Shown here: positions 25,458 to 30,512 of the stretch, in pieces
Layout of the letters: every line of letters starts with the position of its first letter
How positions within the stretch are numbered: the stretch's first letter is position 1
From: an uncultured Saprospirales bacterium
GTDB taxonomy: Bacteria > Bacteroidota > Bacteroidia > Chitinophagales > Saprospiraceae
NCBI GenBank assembly: GCA_937926355.1
Contig: CALAZP010000041.1
Location: forward strand, 1 to 30,512
Length of the DNA stretch: 30,512 bases
Direction of reading: 5' to 3'
Notes under the pieces: model-generated
What the model was told of the DNA's origin: nothing
What the model saw: only the letters and a program-made list of their open reading frames with translations
Databases searched by the model: none
Translations under genes and position numbers: made by a program

Positions 25458-26423
25458 TTATTTGTCATCCCCAAAATAGGCAATGATTTTATCCGCTAGC
25501 TCCCTACCGATATTTCCTTGTGCTTCAACAGTAGCTGCGCCAATATGAGGAGAAACCGATACGGACGGGTGATCTAATAGTGCTCTTTTGGGAGTAGGCT
25601 CATTTTCGAATACATCTAATCCCGCACCTCTGATTTTGCCGGAGGCTAAACCTTCTAATAATGCATCTTCATCTATGGCGCCTCCTCTAGCGGTATTGAT
25701 AAGACATACGCCTTCTTTCATCTTGGCAATTTCCTCCTTTCCAATGAGCGGCTTACCACCTCCAAACGGAACATGCAGGGAAATAAAGTCACTGGTACTC
25801 AAAACCTCCTCCCACGGGTAGGTGCTCAAGTGCACGGACATTTTAACAGTATCAGAATTATAGACATTAATATCTATCGTGGCTTTATCAATAACCAAAT
25901 CTACGGGTTTGACTTCCATTCCCATAGCAATACCAATTCGAGCCGTTTCCTGACCAATCCTTCCAAATCCAATAATTCCAAGGGTTTTACCCCTCAATTG
26001 AAAGCCATCTGAAAAGGCTGACTTTAATTTTTTGAATTCAGAATCTCCTACAGTCGGCATTTGCCTATTAGAAAGGTGAAGGAATCGAGCTAAATTGAAT
26101 AAATGACCAAAGGTTAATTCAGCTACCGATTGAGAGGATGCCGCGGGAGTATTGATTACCGCTATTCCTTTTGACTCTGCATATTCTACATCAATATTAT
26201 CTAATCCAACGCCTCCTCTGGCAATGATTTTAAGGTTTGGGCAAGCATCAATCAAATCTTTACGGACTTTAGTAGCACTACGAACGGTAATTACGTCGTA
26301 ATTTTTAAGAACTTCTGGCAGTTTTTCTTGAGGGACTTTTTCAGTATCAACTTGATATCCCGCGTCTTCTAAAAGGAGTTTACCATCACTATCAATCCCG
26401 TCGTTAGCAAGTATTTTAATCAT
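25458..26423 (-). CDS. serA: D-3-phosphoglycerate dehydrogenase
   Basis: A 321-residue NAD-dependent 2-hydroxyacid dehydrogenase. It probably oxidises 3-phosphoglycerate in the first step of serine synthesis. The N-terminal substrate domain has a RGGVGLDNIDVEYA motif near residue 70. The Rossmann fold shows GFGRIGQETA near 150, then NTARGGAIDE with the substrate Arg, an ENEPTP motif with the catalytic Glu, and SPHIGAATVEAQ with the catalytic His. It is the short form, with no C-terminal ACT domain, so the usual serine feedback site is missing. A related dehydrogenase (hydroxypyruvate or another 2-ketoacid) cannot be ruled out from the motifs alone. Confidence 0.9.
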   Translation of the reverse strand: MIKILANDGIDSDGKLLLEDAGYQVDTEKVPQEKLPEVLKNYDVITVRSATKVRKDLIDACPNLKIIARGGVGLDNIDVEYAESKGIAVINTPAASSQSVAELTFGHLFNLARFLHLSNRQMPTVGDSEFKKLKSAFSDGFQLRGKTLGIIGFGRIGQETARIGIAMGMEVKPVDLVIDKATIDINVYNSDTVKMSVHLSTYPWEEVLSTSDFISLHVPFGGGKPLIGKEEIAKMKEGVCLINTARGGAIDEDALLEGLASGKIRGAGLDVFENEPTPKRALLDHPSVSVSPHIGAATVEAQGNIGRELADKIIAYFGDDK

Positions 26424-26445
26424 TTTATTTGTTTTGGGTGTATAA

Positions 26446-26453
26446 CAAATTTA
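26446..26453 (-). promoter_or_regulatory. Candidate -7 element for serA
   Basis: The minus strand reads TAAATTTG, a full match to TAnnTTTG, 22 bases before the serA ATG at 26423. No TTG is found at the usual distance upstream. The leader would be about 15 to 18 bases. Confidence 0.35.
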
Positions 26454-26514
26454 GTCTAATATAGTTAATAAAAAGGTAAAGCGACTTCTTATATTTTGTA
26501 ATTTGAGTGTCAGT

Positions 26515-27057
26515 ATGATTATAGATTTAATTTTGGTGGTGTTAGTGGGCTCAGGCTTTTTTGTAGGCTATTCGAGAGGGATCATTAAAACTATTTTTTC
26601 GGTTATTGGTATGGTGGTGGCAGTATTTTTGGCCTTTAGATTTTCTTCTATGGTGGCACAGGGGTTAAGTGCGGCATTAAATAGTAATACTCCCTTTATG
26701 TTCATTTTGGCTATTTTTTTGATTTTCGGAGTAACTTTTGGCATGATTAAACTAGCGGGAACGGGGTTGGAAAAAATATTTAAATCCATTAATCTCAACT
26801 TTATGAATCAAGCGGCAGGCGGACTATTGCTCGGCGCTATTTTCACCCTATTCTATGCTGGCATCCTTTGGTTTGCCGACAAATCCAACTTTATTTCTGA
26901 GGATCTAAAAAAAGAGTCTGCAACTTACTATTACCTTCAAGAATATCCCGGTCAAGTCCTAAAAGCTGGAAAGTATTTGAAGCCCTATTTGGAGATGTTT
27001 TGGGAAGAAGCTTCCGGCTTTAGTGAAAAGATGCTCCGCGAATCTGGACAACAATAA
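26515..27057 (+). CDS. CvpA-family inner membrane protein
   Basis: About 180 residues from the ATG at 26515. A TTG at 26503 would add four residues (MSVS), but the ATG gives the usual CvpA-type start MIIDLILVVLV. Four hydrophobic segments are visible (about residues 2-22, 26-46, 58-82 and 98-120), followed by a charged C-terminal tail of about 55 residues. The GYSRGIIKT pattern between the first two segments is typical of the family. CvpA was named for its need in colicin V production; its general role in the inner membrane is not settled. The stop is followed after 2 bases by the YhhN-family gene, so the two form an operon. Confidence 0.85.
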   Translation: MIIDLILVVLVGSGFFVGYSRGIIKTIFSVIGMVVAVFLAFRFSSMVAQGLSAALNSNTPFMFILAIFLIFGVTFGMIKLAGTGLEKIFKSINLNFMNQAAGGLLLGAIFTLFYAGILWFADKSNFISEDLKKESATYYYLQEYPGQVLKAGKYLKPYLEMFWEEASGFSEKMLRESGQQ

Positions 27058-27059
27058 AT

Positions 27060-27749
27060 ATGAAAAAAATAATATTACTCTTTTTCGTATTGATCAGTTT
27101 GGGACAATTAGCAGGTGAATGGCTTAGTATAGAAAGTTTAGCTAGTGTGGGCAAATTCTTACTCATCCCTTCTTTAGGGGTAGTTTACTGGACTTTTCTC
27201 GACGCTTCTACTCCTGCCACATTCAATCGTAGGATCATGTTTGCCTTATTATTTTCCTACTTTGGCGACATTTTTTTGTTGTTTGCTCAACGAGCAGAGA
27301 TACTCTTTATCTTGGGATTAGTCGCCTTTTTAATTGCTCATTTAGCCTATATCGCAGCATTTACGTTTGTCCACAATTTGAACATTAAAAGTCTTAGACT
27401 TAATATTCCTGCTTTGCTTGCCCTATTGATATTCTACAGTTTATTAATGTGGAGCCTTTACCCTTATTTGGAATCCACCATGTTAATGGCTGTACCGATT
27501 TATGGGGTGATTATTTGCACCATGGTATTCTCAGTGGTTAATACTAGAAGTATCCTAAGCTCGAAGGCATTTAATTGGTTATTACTGGGAGGTATCCTGT
27601 TTATTTTATCAGATACTACTTTAGCTTTAATCAAATTTCACCCTTACTTTTTACCTCATCCTTTTCACGACTTTTTGATTATGTTTACTTACATCCTTGG
27701 GCAGTTTGGGTTAATATGGGGAAGCATCCACATCCCTCGTAAAAGTTAA
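27060..27749 (+). CDS. YhhN-family membrane protein (lysoplasmalogenase-like)
   Basis: A 229-residue protein made almost entirely of hydrophobic segments, about eight in all, as in the YhhN/TMEM86 family. Characterised members split the vinyl ether bond of lysoplasmalogens. The conserved marks are seen: a KFLLIPSL segment near residue 31, FGDIFLL near 70 with the conserved Asp, the GLVAFLIAHLAYIAAF stretch near 88, and a SDTTLAL motif near 187 with a second conserved Asp. The family is widespread in bacteria that have no known plasmalogens, so the lipid substrate is uncertain. It starts 2 bases after the CvpA-type gene. Confidence 0.88.
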   Translation: MKKIILLFFVLISLGQLAGEWLSIESLASVGKFLLIPSLGVVYWTFLDASTPATFNRRIMFALLFSYFGDIFLLFAQRAEILFILGLVAFLIAHLAYIAAFTFVHNLNIKSLRLNIPALLALLIFYSLLMWSLYPYLESTMLMAVPIYGVIICTMVFSVVNTRSILSSKAFNWLLLGGILFILSDTTLALIKFHPYFLPHPFHDFLIMFTYILGQFGLIWGSIHIPRKS

Positions 27750-27759
27750 ATTTGATCTT

Positions 27760-27841
27760 GCCCCTTCCTATCTTCATAAGAAAGGGAGCTGCAAAAAAAT
27801 CAACTCCTTTTATATCTAAGGTGATTTAAAAATAATTGAAC
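27760..27841 (-). pseudogene. Decayed partial copy of the adjacent small membrane protein gene
   Basis: This stretch aligns with 27975-28052 inside the next gene at about 80 percent identity by eye, with a small insertion near its left end and a single-base gap. Read on the minus strand in the matching frame it gives NYF-stop-ITLDIKGVDFF, where the intact gene has NYFQITLDEQGLDFF. The Gln codon CAA has become TAA, and the one-base gap then shifts the frame. It is a broken remnant of a tandem copy, about 27 codons long. No other part of a second copy is visible. Confidence 0.65.
27785..27815 (+). terminator. Possible terminator hairpin after the YhhN gene
   Basis: GGAGCTG (27785-27791) and CAACTCC (27801-27807) can pair with one mismatch around a 9-base loop, followed by TTTTATAT. 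The stem is short and imperfect, so this is weak. It lies within the decayed repeat; the intact copy does not form the same stem. Confidence 0.25.
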
Positions 27842-27845
27842 CTAA

Positions 27846-28325
27846 TTAGACTTTGCCTCCTCGATTTCTATACCTCCATATAGATAGCACCATTCTAAAG
27901 GGAAATAGAAATGAAGCGATAATACTGCCTGCGGCAAAAAATACCATTTGGTTGTATAAATACCTCATCATGGAGCCCCTATCTTCATAAGGAAGATGGC
28001 TGACAAAAAAATCTAATCCTTGTTCATCTAAGGTAATTTGAAAATAATTGAGCTCTTGAATTTGATAGAAAATAAAGGGGATCATCAAAAATATTAATGC
28101 CAATCGAACGCGCTGAAACGGAGCAATGAAAGTGTGTTGCAACAAAAATAAGTGCCGAGTAATGGTAACGAAGGTTATGATGTATAAAATATTGATTCCT
28201 AGAAAAGGATATTGTGGAATTTGAGTGGTAATAGGCAATACCAAGACTAAAGTCAATACTAAAGTAAAAGCCCACCATAACATTTCCAATCTTAATTTTA
28301 CCGACATTGACATACTTTTAATCAT
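27846..28325 (-). CDS. Hypothetical small membrane protein
   Basis: A 159-residue protein with about four hydrophobic segments (roughly residues 13-33, 42-60, 72-88 and 126-146). A more polar loop of about 35 residues, with the NYFQITLDEQGLDFF stretch, lies between the third and fourth, and the tail is basic (WRYRNRGGK). I do not recognise the family. The ATG at 28325 overlaps the end of the creatininase-fold gene by 8 bases (ATGATTAA), but in-frame ATGs 12 and 18 bases later are also possible starts. It is probably the last gene of the operon. A broken copy of its loop region follows its stop, so the locus once held a duplication. Confidence 0.7.
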   Translation of the reverse strand: MIKSMSMSVKLRLEMLWWAFTLVLTLVLVLPITTQIPQYPFLGINILYIITFVTITRHLFLLQHTFIAPFQRVRLALIFLMIPFIFYQIQELNYFQITLDEQGLDFFVSHLPYEDRGSMMRYLYNQMVFFAAGSIIASFLFPFRMVLSIWRYRNRGGKV

Positions 28326-29082
28326 ACATATTTTTAACGGGGGTTACAGCTAAATCGTACAAAAACTGCCCCATTTTTTCTGAAACGTCTTTAAAAAATC
28401 TAGCGCCCTTCTCCGCAGATGACTTTTTGGGGTTACCTACGCCGGTATCCTGGCTGATTACCGACCATGGACGCTCCGTCCATGCCCATCCTTCTCGCAA
28501 AGCTTTAATCCTATTTTTATGCTCTTTTCCTTCTCCAGCCTTTTCCAATGGTAAAACCAAATCCGGTGCTAAGTGCATCATCAAACTTGTTTCCATTTCA
28601 TCCGCATGATCACCTGGTTCTTCAAAATATTGGGAATTATCCATAGCCTTAAACCAATGAGTTTGACATAAAAACATTTCAGGATACTTGCATCCTAATT
28701 CTCTGAGCATGGTCTTAAAATCATTTCCTCCGTGACTATTAAAAACCACCAATTTTTTTATTCCATGATTATTTAAAACCTCAATAAGATTGTCCAATAT
28801 GAGCATTTGAGTTGAAGGATAGAGGTTCATATCCAATGCAATATCCATTTGACCCGTATTTACTCCAAATGGTATGGTGGGGAGTACTGTTAATCGAGCT
28901 CCTTTTTCCCAAGCAATTCTTGCTGACTCGGCTGCCAAACCTTCTGCTTCATAGTTATCCGTTCCATACGGTAAATGATAGTTATGTGCTTCAGTCGCTC
29001 CCCAGGGTAAAACTGCTAATTCAAAAGACGCTTCCTTAATAGTGGCCCAATTAGATTCTGCTAAAATATATGGTCTTATCAT
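28318..29082 (-). CDS. Creatininase-fold metal-dependent amidohydrolase
   Basis: A 254-residue protein of the creatininase/creatinine amidohydrolase family, zinc or iron enzymes that open cyclic or formyl amides. Glu31, His33 and Asp42 have the same spacing as the metal ligands Glu34, His36 and Asp45 of Pseudomonas creatininase, and His117 in NSHGGN matches His120. The second glutamate of true creatininase (His-x-Glu) is replaced by Gly119; a Glu in the later DEMET motif near residue 160 may take its role, as in FAPy deformylase or MftE-type members. Creatinine is thus not the likely substrate. No flavin or mycofactocin genes are nearby. It starts 7 bases after the VCBS gene stop, so one operon is likely. 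Confidence 0.88.
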   Translation of the reverse strand: MIRPYILAESNWATIKEASFELAVLPWGATEAHNYHLPYGTDNYEAEGLAAESARIAWEKGARLTVLPTIPFGVNTGQMDIALDMNLYPSTQMLILDNLIEVLNNHGIKKLVVFNSHGGNDFKTMLRELGCKYPEMFLCQTHWFKAMDNSQYFEEPGDHADEMETSLMMHLAPDLVLPLEKAGEGKEHKNRIKALREGWAWTERPWSVISQDTGVGNPKKSSAEKGARFFKDVSEKMGQFLYDLAVTPVKNMYD

Positions 29083-29089
29083 AATTATA

Positions 29090-30512
29090 TCACTTTAATT
29101 TAAATACACGGACCGGTGACTTATGCATTCCCGCTATATAATACTGTTCCTGTTGATAATCAATTACTTTTAATTGGTTAATGACTCCCTCTGTCCCCCA
29201 ACCCGTTTCTCTATAGGGAATCGCCTTGAAATGGCGTTGACTATCTCCTAGTATTACCAACCCTTTATTCGCAGAAAAATCACCGGTTGAAACATCAAAA
29301 GAATGGTCGTTTCCTAACAGTAAAATATCAATGATTCCATCTTCATTGAAATCTCTACAAAATGCATCTTTGATTGGAGAAACTTGTGCCTCCAACGGTA
29401 ATTCTTGCCAATTGAATTTCCCTCCTTCATTCCACAACACATAACTACTGGTCGTATTTATTGTTCTAACCACCATATTCTCTTTATTTCCTTTGTCTAA
29501 TACCTCCTTCATCGTTTGACGACTAAAATCAGTATAGGAGGTAAAATTCTTTCTAAAAAAGGGAGATTGTGAGGCTAATTCATCTAAATAATGAACAGGG
29601 TATTCTATAAATTCCCCTGCTTCATTTTCATAATAGGCTCCTGGAAGTAAATCTAAAACCCCATTTAAATCGATATCCGGAGCATATAAGGTCAATGGAT
29701 ATTGAGAAGAAACTTTAAATCGATGATTGTTACCCAAATTCCCCAATATCAAATCTTCATCCCCATCACCATCTAAATCCATTGCTTTCACCATGGACCA
29801 CCAGCCTTTATATTTTTGAATACCGGGGGAGGTCACTTCTTCCAACGCTTTTCCTTTATTATTTTTTAATACGACAATCGATTCCCATTCTCTAGTTACC
29901 ACCAAATCTTTCCACCCATCTTGGTCAAAATCAGTCCAAACGGCATCTGTAACCAATCCGAGGTCAAATGTTGGACTTTCTAAGGTATCAAAATAGCCCT
30001 GACCATCATTGATTAATAATTGACTTAGTGGGGCAAGCGGGTATTGGTTATTTTGTACCCTTGCTCCTACAAACACATCCATATCGCCATCCTGATCGAA
30101 ATCTTCAGTAGCTAGAACAGAAACGGGAAATGCACCAATCGGAAGTTGCTCTTTTGCAAAGGTAGTACCTTGATTTCTATATAATTTGTGTTGATAAATC
30201 TCAGGTTCGTAGGGCGAATATGCTCCAGCACCTGTTACAATATCCATATCTCCATCTTGATCTATATCGATCATTTCTAGTTGATGGTCATAGCTCTCAG
30301 TTAAACCAGTTATTCCATCTAGATAAATTTTTTGAAATCGATTGGTGTCTATAAAGGTCCAAATTTCAGCAGGTTGTTCTGGGGTTCCTCCAAACATGAT
30401 TTCTGGAATACCATCTCCAGTTAAATCCCCGGTAGCAATCCCAGGACCCGTTTGACTAATTCTTTTTAGTATGGTTCTTTGAGGTAAATAGAAATCCACA
30501 AAATCTTCCTCC
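29090..30512 (-). CDS. VCBS/FG-GAP repeat protein (ASPIC/UnbV-type), 5' end missing
   Basis: The frame is open to the right edge of the window, so the N-terminal part lies outside. A GTG at 30499 is only an internal codon, not a supported start. The visible 474 or so residues carry repeated calcium-binding-like loops of the FG-GAP/VCBS type: DLTGDGIPE, DIDQDGDMD, DFDQDGDMD, DFDQDGWKD, DLDGDGDED, DIDLNGVLD and DFNEDGIID. These form a beta-propeller. The opening SQTGPGIATGDLTGDG is typical of large (about 1100-residue) exported VCBS proteins of Bacteroidota, which often have an ASPIC/UnbV region and act at the cell surface, commonly near glycan uptake genes. No SusC or SusD gene is in the window. 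The C-terminus does not show a T9SS tail. Confidence 0.87.
   Translation of the reverse strand, partial: EEDFVDFYLPQRTILKRISQTGPGIATGDLTGDGIPEIMFGGTPEQPAEIWTFIDTNRFQKIYLDGITGLTESYDHQLEMIDIDQDGDMDIVTGAGAYSPYEPEIYQHKLYRNQGTTFAKEQLPIGAFPVSVLATEDFDQDGDMDVFVGARVQNNQYPLAPLSQLLINDGQGYFDTLESPTFDLGLVTDAVWTDFDQDGWKDLVVTREWESIVVLKNNKGKALEEVTSPGIQKYKGWWSMVKAMDLDGDGDEDLILGNLGNNHRFKVSSQYPLTLYAPDIDLNGVLDLLPGAYYENEAGEFIEYPVHYLDELASQSPFFRKNFTSYTDFSRQTMKEVLDKGNKENMVVRTINTTSSYVLWNEGGKFNWQELPLEAQVSPIKDAFCRDFNEDGIIDILLLGNDHSFDVSTGDFSANKGLVILGDSQRHFKAIPYRETGWGTEGVINQLKVIDYQQEQYYIAGMHKSPVRVFKLK

Noticed and set aside
25451..25483. Upstream start for the DUF885 protein
   Set aside because: It would put 11 residues ahead of a clean signal peptide and overlap serA; the ATG at 25450 fits better.
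26503..26514. TTG start for the CvpA-family protein
   Set aside because: The ATG four codons later gives the usual family N-terminus.
28318..29082. True creatinine-degrading enzyme
   Set aside because: The His-x-Glu motif of creatininase is missing and no creatine or sarcosine genes are nearby.
1..30512. tRNA, rRNA, CRISPR array, insertion sequence or defence system
   Set aside because: All gaps between genes are under about 140 bases; none shows a cloverleaf, spaced direct repeats, a transposase or known defence genes.

Overview
The window is a dense, moderately AT-rich stretch of bacterial chromosome, almost certainly from Bacteroidota and probably Saprospiria (inference). The evidence is a fungalysin-type protease ending in a type IX secretion sorting domain, a VCBS/FG-GAP surface-type protein, candidate promoters of the Bacteroidota form (TTG then TAnnTTTG), little use of Shine-Dalgarno sites, and housekeeping genes of the Bacteroidota type. 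No rRNA, tRNA, CRISPR array, insertion sequence or prophage is visible. No stretch longer than about 140 bases lacks a gene.

Layout. 1-3397 (+): the end of an unrecognised helical protein, then two tandem paralogous GNAT-like proteins. 3394-7382: ftsK (-), an S24/LexA-like repressor (+) and rlmB (-). 7419-13470 (+): a large secreted M36 metalloprotease, glutaryl-CoA dehydrogenase and an OmpA-family envelope protein. 13454-15698 (-): phoH and aroA, overlapping. 15789-17619 (+): a SAM hydroxide adenosyltransferase-like protein and aroB. 17651-23717 (+): a bifunctional penicillin-binding protein, a HEAT-cyclophilin lipoprotein and gcvT, joined by overlapping stops and starts, then a GbsR/MarR-type regulator. 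23735-26423 (-): serA and a DUF885 hydrolase. 26515-27749 (+): a CvpA-family protein and a YhhN-family membrane protein. 27846-30512 (-): a VCBS-repeat protein cut by the window edge, a creatininase-fold hydrolase and a small membrane protein. The gap after the last of these holds a decayed copy of part of that gene.

Functional themes. The content is mostly core: chromosome segregation (FtsK), ribosome modification (RlmB), shikimate pathway (AroA, AroB), serine and one-carbon metabolism (SerA, GcvT), lysine/tryptophan degradation (GcdH), and cell wall and envelope functions (PBP1A-like, OmpA-like, cyclophilin lipoprotein). I found no clear new multi-gene system. The points most worth a second look are: a repressor with intact self-cleavage geometry and a palindrome over its own start codon; the decayed duplicate at 27760-27841; a SAM-hydrolase-like protein lacking the usual family motifs, coupled to aroB; and a cyclophilin-HEAT lipoprotein coupled to a penicillin-binding protein.
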